Below are positions 33,433-43,001 of a stretch of DNA of 64,000 bases, piece after piece. Numbering within the stretch: position 1 is the first letter of the stretch; every line of letters starts with the position of its first letter. This DNA is from Frondihabitans sp. PAMC 28766. GTDB lineage: Bacteria; Actinomycetota; Actinomycetes; Actinomycetales; Microbacteriaceae. The DNA is taken from the NCBI RefSeq assembly GCF_001577365.1, contig NZ_CP014513.1:3162001-3226000 (forward strand), written 5' to 3'. The position numbers were made by a program, and so were the translations under genes. Below the pieces are notes generated by a model. That model was not told the origin of the DNA. It saw nothing but the letters and a program-made list of their open reading frames with translations, and searched no databases.

Positions 33433-35459
33433 GTGGTGACACGTACAGAGTCCAGAACCGGGCAGAACTCGATCACGGCGCGAGTCGGCCGGATCCCCAT
33501 CTCGGGCCTCCTCCCCGAACCCCTGACGACGCCTTCGACACGAAGGCCTTCGTCGGCGAGGTCGTGCCCTTCGAGGGGTCGGTCTTCCGCGAGGGACACG
33601 ACATCATCGACGCCGCGCTCGTCGTCACCGACCCGACGGGCGCGGTGCAGCGGCACCGCCTGACCGCGGGCATCCCCGGCACCGACCGCTGGCACACCGA
33701 GTGGCTGTTCGAAACCGAGGGGCTCCACACCTGGCAGATCGAGGCGTGGACCGACGACTGGGCGACGTGGCTGCACACCGCCGAGATCAAGATCCCGGCC
33801 GAGCAGGACATCGACAACGTCTTCGCGACGGGCAGCGAGCTGCTGCAGCGCGCCGCGAAGCGAGACCCCGACAACGCCCTCCTGCGAGACGGCGCCAAGG
33901 CCCTCGCCAACGCGGGGCTGAGCCCGGCAGCCCGCCTCAGGATCGCCACCGACTCGCGCCTCGGCGCAGCCCTCTTCGCCCGCCCGCTGGCCAGCCTCAT
34001 CACCCAGAGCGCCAAGAAGCACGTGCGTGTCGAGCGCAGCCGGGCCGCTGTCGGCAGTTGGTACGAGTTCTTCCCGCGCAGCGAGGGCGCGCGAAAGCGC
34101 GACGACGGGTCGTGGCAGAGCGGCACCTTCCGGACGGCTGCGCGGCGCCTTCCCGCCATCTCGCGGATGGGCTTCGATGTCGTCTACATCCCCCCGGTGC
34201 ACCCGATCGGCCGCACCTTCCGCAAGGGCCCCAACAACTCGCTCGATGCCGGCCCGAACGACCCGGGCTCGCCCTACGCGATCGGGTCGGACGACGGCGG
34301 CCACGACGCCGTGCACCCCGAGCTCGGCACGCTCGCCGACTTCGAGTGGTTCGTCGGCGCCGCGAAGAACGCCGGCCTCGAGCTCGCCCTCGACCTCGCC
34401 CTGCAGTGCTCACCCGACCACCCGTGGGTGGCCGCGCATCCCGAGTGGTTCACGACACTGCCCGACGGCACCATCGCCTACGCCGAGAACCCGCCCAAGA
34501 AGTACCAGGACATCTATCCCCTCAACTTCGACAACGACTACGAGGGCATCAGCCGCGAGATCCTGCGGATCGTGCGCTTCTGGATCGACCGCGGCGTCAC
34601 GATCTTCCGCGTCGACAACCCGCACACCAAGCCCGTGCACTTCTGGGAGTGGCTGCTCGCCGACATCCGCACCGACCACCCCGAAGCGGTCTTCCTCGCC
34701 GAGGCGTTCACCAAACCCGCCATGATGCAGGCCCTGGCTCAGGTCGGGTTCCAGCAGTCGTACACCTACTTCACCTGGCGGAACGCCAAGTGGGAGCTCG
34801 AGGAGTACCTCCAAGAGATCTCGCACGAGACCAGTGCGTGGTTCCGCCCGAACTTCTTCGTCAACACGCACGACATCCTGACGCCCTACCTGCAGTACGG
34901 CGGCGTGCCGGCCTACAAGGTGCGCGCCGCGATCGCTGCGACGGCCTCGCCGACCTGGGGCGTGTACTCGGGCTACGAGCTGATCGAGAACGTCGCGCGA
35001 CCGGGCTCGGAAGAGAACATCGACAACGAGAAGTACGAGTACAAGCCTCGAGACTGGCAGGCCGAGGAAGCCGCCGGCGCGTCGATCGCTCCGTACCTCA
35101 CGCAACTGAACCGTATCCGCCAGGGCCACCCCGCCCTCCGGCAGCTGCGCAACCTGACCGTGCACTCGAGCGACGACGACGCGATCCTGGTCTACTCGAA
35201 GTTCATCGACGGCCGCCACGTGCGGTCGGGGCGCTCGGACGCCGTCATCGTCGTCGCCAACACCGACCCGCATTCGGCCCGCGAGACGAGCGTCCACCTC
35301 GATCTCCGAGCGCTGGGCCTCGAGCCCGGCACTCGATTCACCGTGCGCGACCTCATCACGCAGGCGACCTGGGTCTGGGGCGACGACAACTACGTGCGCC
35401 TCGACGCCTTCGTCGAGCCCGCCCACATCCTCAGCGTCGACTTCAACCGCGCCCCCTAG
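33433..35459 (+). CDS. glgE: Maltose-1-phosphate maltosyltransferase GlgE, 5' frameshift
   Basis: This GH13_3 enzyme extends alpha-1,4-glucan with maltosyl units from maltose-1-phosphate. The main frame has VYIPPVHPIGRTFRKGPNN, the nucleophile in IFRVDNPHTKPVHFWEWLL, the acid Glu in VFLAEAFTKPAMM and NTHDILTPYLQYGG. The conserved N-terminus (ITARVGRIPISGLLPEP) is in a different frame, running from GTG 33433 to about 33520. The rest (DDAFDTKAFVGEVVPFEGSV) is in the frame ending at 35459. Adding one C to the CCCC run near 33520 joins them cleanly to about 676 residues. As read, translation from 33433 would fail. glgB follows 12 bp downstream. Confidence 0.85.
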
Positions 35460-35471
35460 GAGGCAGCACCC

Positions 35472-37652
35472 ATGACCGACACCAGCATCTCCCCCGCCCC
35501 TCTCGTGCCCCCGCTCGACGGCCACGAGGCCTACCTCGTCTCGATCGGCAGGCACCCTCACCCCCATCAGGTGCTCGGGCCGCACCACGTCGACGCCGGC
35601 GTGCTCGTGCGCGTCCTGCGCCCGCTGGCCGAATCGGTGACCCTCGTCATCGAGAACGGCGGCCGGCTGGCGATGGCGCACGTGTCGCACGGCATCTGGG
35701 AGGCCCTGGCGATCATCGAGCCGGGCGCGTACCAGGTCGAGGCGACCTACGCCGGCGGGGGCTCGTGGACGAGCGACGACCCGTACCGCTTCTGGCCGAC
35801 CGTCGGCGAGCTCGACCTCTACCTCTTCGGTGAGGGTCGCCACGAGAACCTCTGGCGCATGCTGGGTTCACACGTCGTCGAGAACATGGGCGTGCTCGGC
35901 ACCTCGTTCGCCGTGTGGGCGCCGCACGCGCAGGCCGTGCGCATCAAGGGCGACTTCAACGGCTGGTACGGCGTCGGCCACTCGATGCGACGCATGGACG
36001 GCAACGGCATCTGGGAGCTCTTCGTGCCGGGGCTCACCTCGGGCACCTACAAGTACGAGATCCTGGCCGCCGACGGCCGCTGGGTCGAGCGAGCCGACCC
36101 GATGGCGCGCCAGGCCGAGATTCCTCCGGCGACCGGTTCGGTGATCACGAAGGCGTCGCACCAGTGGGAGGACGCCGCGTGGATGGAGGCACGGGCGGAC
36201 GTCGAGCCGTCGACGAAGCCGATGAGCGTGTACGAGCTGCACGTCGGATCCTGGCGCCCGGGCTTGTCGTATCGCGAGCTGGCGGATCACCTGATCGGCT
36301 ACGTCGGCGACCTCGGCTTCACTCACGTCGAATTCCTGCCGCTGGCCGAGCACCCGTTCGGCGGCTCGTGGGGTTACCAGGTGTCGGGCTACTACGCGCC
36401 GACGTCGCGCTTCGGTTCGCCCGACGACCTCCGCTACCTGATCGACCGCCTGCACCAGGCCGGCATCGGCGTGATCATGGACTGGGTGCCCGGGCACTTC
36501 CCGAAGGACGAGTGGGCGCTGGCGAAGTTCGACGGGCAGGCGCTCTACGAGCACAGTGACCCGCGGCTCGGCGAGCAACCCGACTGGGGCACCCTGGTGT
36601 TCAACTTCGGCGACTCGCAGGTGCGCAACTTCTTGGTGTCGAACGCGGTCTACTGGCTCGAAGAGTTCCACATCGACGGCCTCCGCGTCGACGCGGTCGC
36701 CTCGATGCTCTATCTCGACTACAGCCGCAACGAGGGCGAGTGGGTGCCGAACAAGTTCGGCGGCCGCGAGAACCTCGAGGCGATCTCGTTCTTGCAGGAG
36801 GCGAACGCCACGGCCTACAAGCGCAACCCCGGTGTCATGATGATCGCCGAGGAGTCGACGTCGTGGCCGGGTGTCACGCGCCCCACGAGCGACGGCGGCC
36901 TGGGCTTCGGCCTGAAGTGGAACATGGGTTGGATGCACGACTCGCTCGAGTACATCGAGCGTGACCCGCTCTACCGCGGCTACCACCACAACGAGATCAC
37001 CTTCTCGTTCGTCTACGCGTTCAGCGAGAACTTCATGCTGCCGATCAGCCACGACGAGGTCGTGCACGGCAAGGGTTCGCTCTTCGGCAAGATGCCCGGT
37101 GACGACTGGCAGAAGCGCGCCAACCTGCGCGCCTATCTCGCTTTCATGTGGGGTCACCCCGGCAAGCAACTGCTCTTCATGGGCAGTGAGTTCGGGCAGA
37201 CCTCCGAGTGGAGCGAAGAGCGCGGGCTCGACTGGTGGGAGCTCGACCAGCCGACGCACCAGGGGCTGCACTCGCTGGTGCGCGAGCTCAACACCGTGTA
37301 CAACGCCGAAGCGGCCCTGTGGCAGCACGACTTCGACACCGAGGGCTTCGAGTGGATCGACGGCGGCCTCGCCGAGCAGAGCGTGGTCGCGTTCCTCCGC
37401 AAGACCACCGAGGGCGAGAAGATCGCCGTGTTCGCGAACTTCTCGGGGCAGCCGGTGCGTCTGCGTCTCGGGCTGCCCGTCGCGGGCGTCTGGCACGAGA
37501 TCCTGAACACCGACGCGGCCGAGTACGGCGGGTCGGGCGTCGGCAATCTCGGCAGCGTCACCGCCAGCGAGACGCCGTGGGGCGGCAGGCCGGCCTCTGC
37601 CGAAGTCAACCTGCCACCGCTCGGCGTGATCTGGCTCAAGCTCGAGAAGTAG
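35472..37652 (+). CDS. glgB: 1,4-alpha-glucan branching enzyme GlgB
   Basis: This 726-residue GH13_9 enzyme introduces alpha-1,6 branches. An N1 domain (about 10-105) and a CBM48 domain (about 120-225) precede the barrel, with HVEFLPLAEHPFGGSWGYQV, the nucleophile in IDGLRVDAVASMLYLDYSR, the acid Glu in MMIAEESTSWPGV and FMLPISHDEVVHGKGSL. The C-terminal beta domain ends in LPPLGVIWLKLE. A strong TAGGAGG precedes the ATG by 8 nt, right after the glgE stop, so the two genes form one operon. This pairing matches the GlgE-GlgB alpha-glucan pathway. Its 3' end overlaps the convergent MMPL gene by 17 bp. Confidence 0.96.
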   Translation: MTDTSISPAPLVPPLDGHEAYLVSIGRHPHPHQVLGPHHVDAGVLVRVLRPLAESVTLVIENGGRLAMAHVSHGIWEALAIIEPGAYQVEATYAGGGSWTSDDPYRFWPTVGELDLYLFGEGRHENLWRMLGSHVVENMGVLGTSFAVWAPHAQAVRIKGDFNGWYGVGHSMRRMDGNGIWELFVPGLTSGTYKYEILAADGRWVERADPMARQAEIPPATGSVITKASHQWEDAAWMEARADVEPSTKPMSVYELHVGSWRPGLSYRELADHLIGYVGDLGFTHVEFLPLAEHPFGGSWGYQVSGYYAPTSRFGSPDDLRYLIDRLHQAGIGVIMDWVPGHFPKDEWALAKFDGQALYEHSDPRLGEQPDWGTLVFNFGDSQVRNFLVSNAVYWLEEFHIDGLRVDAVASMLYLDYSRNEGEWVPNKFGGRENLEAISFLQEANATAYKRNPGVMMIAEESTSWPGVTRPTSDGGLGFGLKWNMGWMHDSLEYIERDPLYRGYHHNEITFSFVYAFSENFMLPISHDEVVHGKGSLFGKMPGDDWQKRANLRAYLAFMWGHPGKQLLFMGSEFGQTSEWSEERGLDWWELDQPTHQGLHSLVRELNTVYNAEAALWQHDFDTEGFEWIDGGLAEQSVVAFLRKTTEGEKIAVFANFSGQPVRLRLGLPVAGVWHEILNTDAAEYGGSGVGNLGSVTASETPWGGRPASAEVNLPPLGVIWLKLEK

Positions 37653-39819
37653 CCAGCTCTTCAGAATGCGAGGCGGCGGGCAGAGCGGCCGTCTTGCGAT
37701 CGAGCCCCGCCCCCTCGATGTCGGCATCGGGCAGAATGCGGTCAAGCCACCGCGGCAGCCACCACGCCCCGTCGCCGAACAGGCGCATGACAGCGGGCAC
37801 CAGAGTCATCCGCACCACGAAGGCGTCGACGAGCACGCCGACCGCGAGGGCGAAAGCCAACGGCTGGATGGTGCCGCGGCCGGCGATCGCCCCGTTGCCG
37901 AAGACGCCGATCATGATGAGGGCGGCCGCTGCAACCACCTTCGCGCCGTTCGCGAACCCGGTCGAGACGGCCACCGGCGAGGTGTCCCCCTGCGCTCGTC
38001 GCTCGCGCATGCCCGAGACCAGGAACATCTCGTAGTCCATCGACAGCCCGAACAGCACCCCGACCAGCAGGATGGGCAGGAAGCTCAAGAGGGGCGCCGC
38101 GGGGTCGACGTGGAAGAGCGTGCCGAGCCAGCCCCACTGGAAGACGGCCACCGTGGCGCCGAGTGACGCGCCGAAGCTGAGGAGGAAGCTCAGCGTGGCC
38201 TTCAGCGGGATCAGCAGCGAACGGAACACCACCATCAGCAGCAGGAAGGCGAATCCGGCGACGAGCGCGAGGTAGAACGGCAGTGCGTCGAGCAGGCGCT
38301 GCGAGATGTCGATCGCCACGGCTGTCTCCCCTGTCACCTGCAGCGACACCGTGGCAGGCAGGCCCAGTGACTCCGAGGAGCCGCGCAGGGCGTGCACGAG
38401 GGTTTCGGTGGCCGCATCCGACGGCCCCGTCTTCGGAATCACGGTGAACAGCGCATCCGTGCCGTGCAGACCGGACGGAACGACCCGGACGACGTCGTGG
38501 ACATCGAGGGCCTTCATCAGACCGGGTACGTCCGCAGCGTCGACGTGCTGCGCGAGGACGAGGATGGGGCCGTTGAATCCTGCCCCGAAGCCCTCGGTGG
38601 TGAGGTCGTAGGCCGCGCGCGTCGTGGTGCCCGACGGGTCGGTGCCGTCGTTCGGCAGGCCGAGGCGGAGGCCCGCGACGGGCACGGCCAGGATGGCGAG
38701 GACGGCGACCGCGGCGACGGTGAAGACGACGGGACGACGGGTGACGAGGGCGACCCACCGCGAGGCCGGTGTGCGCCGCAGCGTGGCGGCCGTCTGCCCG
38801 ATCCGGCCGCGTGCCCGTCGGCTGAGCACCTTCGTGCCGGAGATGCTGAGGATCGCCGGCGTGAACGTCAGCGAGACCAGCAGGGCTACGAAGACGCCGA
38901 AAGCCGCCGACAGGCCCATCTGGCTGAGGAAGCCGACACCGACGACCGACAGGCCGGCGAGTGCCACGATGACGGTTGCTCCGGCGAAGAAGACCGCCGA
39001 GCCCGCGGTGCCGGCCGCGAGGCGGATCGACTCCTGCACGCCCATGCCCGAGAGCAGGTTGCGCCGGTGCCGGTTGACGATGAAGAGCGCGTAGTCGAGG
39101 CCGACCGCGAGGGCCAGCAGGATCGCGAGGAGGGGCGCCGTCGAGTTCAGGTCGACGAACGCCGACGAGGCATAGATCGCGGCGACGCTCGTGCCCAGCC
39201 CGAAGAGGGCGGTCAGAAGTGGCAGCCCTGCCGCCAGGAACGACCCGAAGGTGATCAGCAGCACGACGAAAGCGATGACGATGCCGACCAGCTGGCTCGA
39301 CGCGCCGTAGCTGTCCGGCACGAGACCCGATGACGCCTCGACCTGCAGGTGGCTGGTCTCGGCCGCCGTCATCGCCTTCTGCACGCCGGCGATCGTCGCA
39401 TTCGACGGGTCGGACGCCGTGATGCTGACGCTCACGTAGCCGATTCGGCCGTCGGGCGAGAGGGTGCGTTCGGCAGCGGGAGCCGTGAACGGGTCGGTGG
39501 CGCTCGTCACGCCGGTCACGTCAGCCAGACGAGTGGACAGCGTCGCGACGGTCTTCTGGTCTGCCGCCGTCAGCTCCTGCCCCTTCGGAGCTGCGAAGAC
39601 GACGTCTCCCCCGTTGCCCCCGGTCTTCGGGAACTCGTGGCCGACGCTGGTCAGCGTGTCGATCGACTGCAGGCCCTTGATACTGAAGGTCGAGTCGAGG
39701 GGCTTCGAGAAGGACGCGGCCGACCCCGCGGCGACGATGAGCATCACGAGCCACGCGCCGATCACCCACCACCGGTGCTGAGCGCTGAAACCGCCGATTC
39801 GCGCGAGAAGAGATGCCAT
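37636..39819 (-). CDS. MMPL-family RND transporter
   Basis: This 727-residue exporter has two repeats of a membrane segment, a large extracytoplasmic domain and five membrane segments. The first repeat has WVIGAWLVMLIVAAGSAASF, then a periplasmic part with GHEFPKTGGNGGDVVFAAP, and LLAILLALAVGLDYALFIVNRHRR with the conserved Asp-Tyr pair. The second has LPILLVGVLFGLSMDYEMFLVSGMRERR, again with the Asp-Tyr pair. Relatives export lipids, antibiotics or signalling molecules, and the substrate here is unknown. No TetR regulator is adjacent. It converges on and overlaps the end of glgB, an arrangement prone to transcriptional interference. Confidence 0.88.
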   Translation of the reverse strand: MASLLARIGGFSAQHRWWVIGAWLVMLIVAAGSAASFSKPLDSTFSIKGLQSIDTLTSVGHEFPKTGGNGGDVVFAAPKGQELTAADQKTVATLSTRLADVTGVTSATDPFTAPAAERTLSPDGRIGYVSVSITASDPSNATIAGVQKAMTAAETSHLQVEASSGLVPDSYGASSQLVGIVIAFVVLLITFGSFLAAGLPLLTALFGLGTSVAAIYASSAFVDLNSTAPLLAILLALAVGLDYALFIVNRHRRNLLSGMGVQESIRLAAGTAGSAVFFAGATVIVALAGLSVVGVGFLSQMGLSAAFGVFVALLVSLTFTPAILSISGTKVLSRRARGRIGQTAATLRRTPASRWVALVTRRPVVFTVAAVAVLAILAVPVAGLRLGLPNDGTDPSGTTTRAAYDLTTEGFGAGFNGPILVLAQHVDAADVPGLMKALDVHDVVRVVPSGLHGTDALFTVIPKTGPSDAATETLVHALRGSSESLGLPATVSLQVTGETAVAIDISQRLLDALPFYLALVAGFAFLLLMVVFRSLLIPLKATLSFLLSFGASLGATVAVFQWGWLGTLFHVDPAAPLLSFLPILLVGVLFGLSMDYEMFLVSGMRERRAQGDTSPVAVSTGFANGAKVVAAAALIMIGVFGNGAIAGRGTIQPLAFALAVGVLVDAFVVRMTLVPAVMRLFGDGAWWLPRWLDRILPDADIEGAGLDRKTAALPAASHSEELATSRA

Positions 39820-39932
39820 GTCGAGAAGCCGCCTTTCGAGGGAGGCGACCCACCGCCGCCTCCGATCTCAGACTGGCGGGCCATCGGTCGGCACCCCACG
39901 GCCCAGGGGCGGGGGCCGGGTGGAAACAGCGA

Positions 39933-39964
39933 AGCGGGCCTCCACCCCAGGGTGGAGACCCGCT
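39933..39964 (-). terminator. Hairpin downstream of the cnoX-like gene
   Basis: AGCGGG-C-CTCCACCC pairs with GGGTGGAG-A-CCCGCT around a two-base loop, a strong stem with one internal mismatch. It lies between the stop of the thioredoxin-fold gene (40061) and the start of the MMPL gene (39819). The remaining 240-bp gap shows no gene. Confidence 0.55.
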
Positions 39965-40060
39965 GGACCTATCGCACCGATGGTGCCCGCGGCACCGGAC
40001 CTCGTGCGGGCCTCGGCCGCCCGGTGCTGCAGTCGCCGTCGGCGACGGCCGCCTCGTGTC

Positions 40061-41029
40061 TCAGTAGAGGAGCATCGTGAGGCGGCGGCGGGCGGCGACC
40101 ACGCTCGGCTCGTCGATGCCGACGATCTCGAAATAATCGAGCAGCCGCGTCCGCACGGCGTCCTTGCCCGTCTGGTCGAGACGCGGGAAGGCCGTCAGGA
40201 GGCGATCGAACGCATCGTCGACATGCCCTCCGCTCACGTCGAGGTCGGCCACTGCGAGCTGAGCGTCAGCGTCGTCCGGCTTCGAGGCGCCCTCGCTCCG
40301 CACCTCGGCCATCGTGAGGCCCTGCAGGCGTGCCAGCAGCGACACCTGCGCAAGACCCGCGACGGCAAGCTGGTCGCGGGGATCCTGCGCGATGGCGGTG
40401 CGGTAGGCGTCCTGCGCCCCTGCGTAGTCACCGCGTTCGATCGCGTCATAGGCGTCCTGGTGGTGGGGCGGCAGCGGCTCGGGCTCGGGTTCTGCCGGCT
40501 CGCCGGTTTCGGCGGCGCCGTCGACGGCGACCGACCCGGTCACACCGTTCTGTTCGGCGAGCTGCAGCACCTGCTCGAGCACGTCGCGCACCTGGGCCTC
40601 GGGCAGCGCCCCGACGAAGAGCGACACCGGGCGGCCGCCGATGACGGCCGCGACCGTCGGGATCGACTGGGCCTGGAAGGCCTGGGTGAGCTGCGGGTTG
40701 GTGTCGGCGTCGACCTTGGCGAGCACCATGCGCCCGGCGTATTCGGTGACGATCTTCTCGAGGATCGGCGAGAGCTGCTTGCAGGGCCCGCACCACTCGG
40801 CCCAGACGTCGACGACGACGGGCACGGTGTTGCTGAGCTCGAGGATCGCCGAGAACGTGGCGTCGGTGACGTCGACCACGAGCGACGGCACACCGACCGC
40901 GGCCCCACCGTCGGGCGCGGGACCCGCGGCACCTCCGGCGGGCACGGCCGGAGCCTGCGCCTTGTTGACGAGAGACGACAGGTCGACGGCCCCGCGGAGA
41001 CTCGCGGGGCTGGGAGGGACGTTGCTCAT
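40061..41029 (-). CDS. Thioredoxin-TPR co-chaperone, CnoX/YbbN type
   Basis: This 322-residue protein has an unstructured Pro/Ala-rich start (1-50), a thioredoxin domain (about 55-160) and a C-terminal TPR-like helical region (about 190-322, including DAYDAIERGDYAGAQDAYRT). The active-site motif WAEWCGPCKQLSPILEKI keeps both cysteines, unlike E. coli YbbN/CnoX, which lacks the canonical pair. The architecture matches CnoX, a holdase that protects unfolded proteins from over-oxidation and passes them to GroEL and DnaK. Its start overlaps the stop of the upstream membrane/lipoprotein fusion gene by 4 bp, implying coupled expression. Confidence 0.85.
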   Translation of the reverse strand: MSNVPPSPASLRGAVDLSSLVNKAQAPAVPAGGAAGPAPDGGAAVGVPSLVVDVTDATFSAILELSNTVPVVVDVWAEWCGPCKQLSPILEKIVTEYAGRMVLAKVDADTNPQLTQAFQAQSIPTVAAVIGGRPVSLFVGALPEAQVRDVLEQVLQLAEQNGVTGSVAVDGAAETGEPAEPEPEPLPPHHQDAYDAIERGDYAGAQDAYRTAIAQDPRDQLAVAGLAQVSLLARLQGLTMAEVRSEGASKPDDADAQLAVADLDVSGGHVDDAFDRLLTAFPRLDQTGKDAVRTRLLDYFEIVGIDEPSVVAARRRLTMLLY

Positions 41030-42807
41030 TTCACCTCTTTCGCTGAGATCAAAGCCTGACTGAAACCAAGCAGGACGATCTTGTCACTGCTGCCGACCGG
41101 AGGCACGGAGAACAAGAGCTGCACGCCGTACGTGGCCGTAATGCCCTTGATCGACTTGGCGACACCGCTGAGCGACTTAACCTCGCCCTCGGTGTTCACT
41201 TCGGCGCCGGCCTTGGTCGGCGTGACCGTCTCGATCTCGTCCAGGGAGACGGACACGATGGCGCCCGCGTCGTTCGTGGCCAACGCGATGCTCGGCTCGC
41301 TGTCGCCCGCGCTCGTGTAGGCGATCTTCGCCGTCGAGGGCAGCTTTTTCGCCTTGGCGTCTTTGTAGGGCTGGCCGATCTCGTTGCGCAGCGTGTCGCC
41401 CGCCGACTGGAAGTACTTCGCATCGACGCTGGCATCGCCGTTCTTCAGGATGTCGGCGTAGGCGGAGGCGAGCTTGTCGGGCTCGAGCTCGAGCAGCTTG
41501 ACGTCGGGCGCGAGCCGTGCCGCCCCGAGCGAAGCGGGCGGAAGGTTCGTCAGCTGCGCCTGCGCCTCGAGAGCGACCAGGTAGTCGACCTTGTACGGGT
41601 CGCGAGCGGAATCCTGCTTGAGCATGACGCCCACTGGCGCGGCGGTGGTGCTCGACGCCGACTGCACGACGACGAAGACGGTGCGCGGCCACGAGTCGGA
41701 CTGCTGCGGCAGCGTCAGCGAGAGCTTGCCGGTCGGGATCGACAGAGGTGCCGGGGCCGTCGGGTCACTCTTCTTGATGACGTAGGCCGCGGTGCGCTGA
41801 GCGAGGGCCGGGCCCTCGAAACGGGTCGCCGCGAGTTTCGCGTTGGAGGCCTTGTCGGCCTGACCCTGGACCGCGACGATGCGCTCGATGATGGTCGACG
41901 CCTGCGTCGTCGTGACTGCCGGAGGCTGAAGACCGGCGCCGTTCGACGGCGCCGTGGCGGTCGGCGTCGGCGTGGCGGCCGAGCTGGCGTCGTTCGACGA
42001 CTGCGGCCAGTAGTCGGGCGAGCAGCCGGCCAGCCCGATCGTGGCGACGAGCACCGCAGGCACGACGGCGACGAAACGTCTCGCCCGTCGTCGCCCGGAG
42101 CCCTCGATGCCGAGGGCGGTCTTCCGGCCCGAGCGTACCGAGCGCGGGCGCTCTGACCGCGGCAGCTTCGGTCGACGGCCGCCCGTGCCCGACGTGCGCC
42201 GTGGGCCCCGCGTGCGCCGGTGGTGCACGATCGCCCAGATGAAGAGCAGGATGCCGATCACGAAGACCGCCAGGCCCGCGGTGATGAGCGGGCCCACGAG
42301 GGGGGTCGCCGTCGAGAGCGGCCAGGTCACCGAGATCTTCGAGGGGGCCGCCGTCGAGCCGCCGGATGCGACGAGGATCGAGATATCGTCGGGCGCGTCG
42401 AGCGAGAAGGTGAGCTTCTTGCCCGTGTACTGCTGGTACCAGAGGTCGGAGTCGGCCGGGTTCGGCACCGCCGACTCCGAGCCGGTCACGGTCTTCGACT
42501 TGAGCGCCATCGCCGTCTTGTCGAAGCGGATCGAGTTGTAGTCGGCGTCGCCCACCCAGCCTTTGATGTCGCTGGTGCGACCGTAGGCGGCGAACGCCGT
42601 GCCGGTCGAGCCCTGGATCGTGATCGACTCCCGGCCGGCGTACCCCTTCAGCGCCGACGCGGGGATGACGGTCAGCGGGGCGTCGGATTTCGTCGTCACC
42701 GACGACGTGACCGAGGACGGCGGGGCGAACACCGTCCGCTGGGCCAGACCGAGAAGCACCAGCAGAGCCGCCACCACGAGCGTGATGACAGCTATGACGA
42801 ATCGCAC
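41026..42807 (-). CDS. Unknown membrane protein with internal lipobox-like segment
   Basis: I do not recognise the family. From GTG 42807 (GGGAG 7 nt upstream) it has 593 residues. Segment 1 is at about 3-22, an extracytoplasmic domain of about 145 residues follows, and segment 2 is at about 170-195. A very basic cytoplasmic loop (about 196-244, Arg/Lys-rich) leads to a third hydrophobic stretch ending in the lipobox-like GLAGC at 258-262. A Thr/Pro/Ser linker and a secreted domain of about 300 residues complete it. The layout looks like a two-segment protein fused to a lipoprotein, and no separate start codon for the second half is visible. It is coupled to the CnoX-like gene by a 4-bp overlap. 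Confidence 0.65.
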   Translation of the reverse strand: MRFVIAVITLVVAALLVLLGLAQRTVFAPPSSVTSSVTTKSDAPLTVIPASALKGYAGRESITIQGSTGTAFAAYGRTSDIKGWVGDADYNSIRFDKTAMALKSKTVTGSESAVPNPADSDLWYQQYTGKKLTFSLDAPDDISILVASGGSTAAPSKISVTWPLSTATPLVGPLITAGLAVFVIGILLFIWAIVHHRRTRGPRRTSGTGGRRPKLPRSERPRSVRSGRKTALGIEGSGRRRARRFVAVVPAVLVATIGLAGCSPDYWPQSSNDASSAATPTPTATAPSNGAGLQPPAVTTTQASTIIERIVAVQGQADKASNAKLAATRFEGPALAQRTAAYVIKKSDPTAPAPLSIPTGKLSLTLPQQSDSWPRTVFVVVQSASSTTAAPVGVMLKQDSARDPYKVDYLVALEAQAQLTNLPPASLGAARLAPDVKLLELEPDKLASAYADILKNGDASVDAKYFQSAGDTLRNEIGQPYKDAKAKKLPSTAKIAYTSAGDSEPSIALATNDAGAIVSVSLDEIETVTPTKAGAEVNTEGEVKSLSGVAKSIKGITATYGVQLLFSVPPVGSSDKIVLLGFSQALISAKEVK

Positions 42808-43001
42808 GTTCTTACTCCCTTCGTGCCGCCATCCCGGATCGGACCGAGCTCGCCCGTCGGGCGCAGCGGCAGCGAATTTAAGACGGTTCAGGTTACCCGA
42901 CGTCTCTGAGAGCAACCTACCCAGCCCTCGCTCGTCCCGTTCCCGCTAAAATACGGGGGTTCGCCCTTGACGGGCTCCAGCGCTATGACCCAGGAGACAA
43001 C

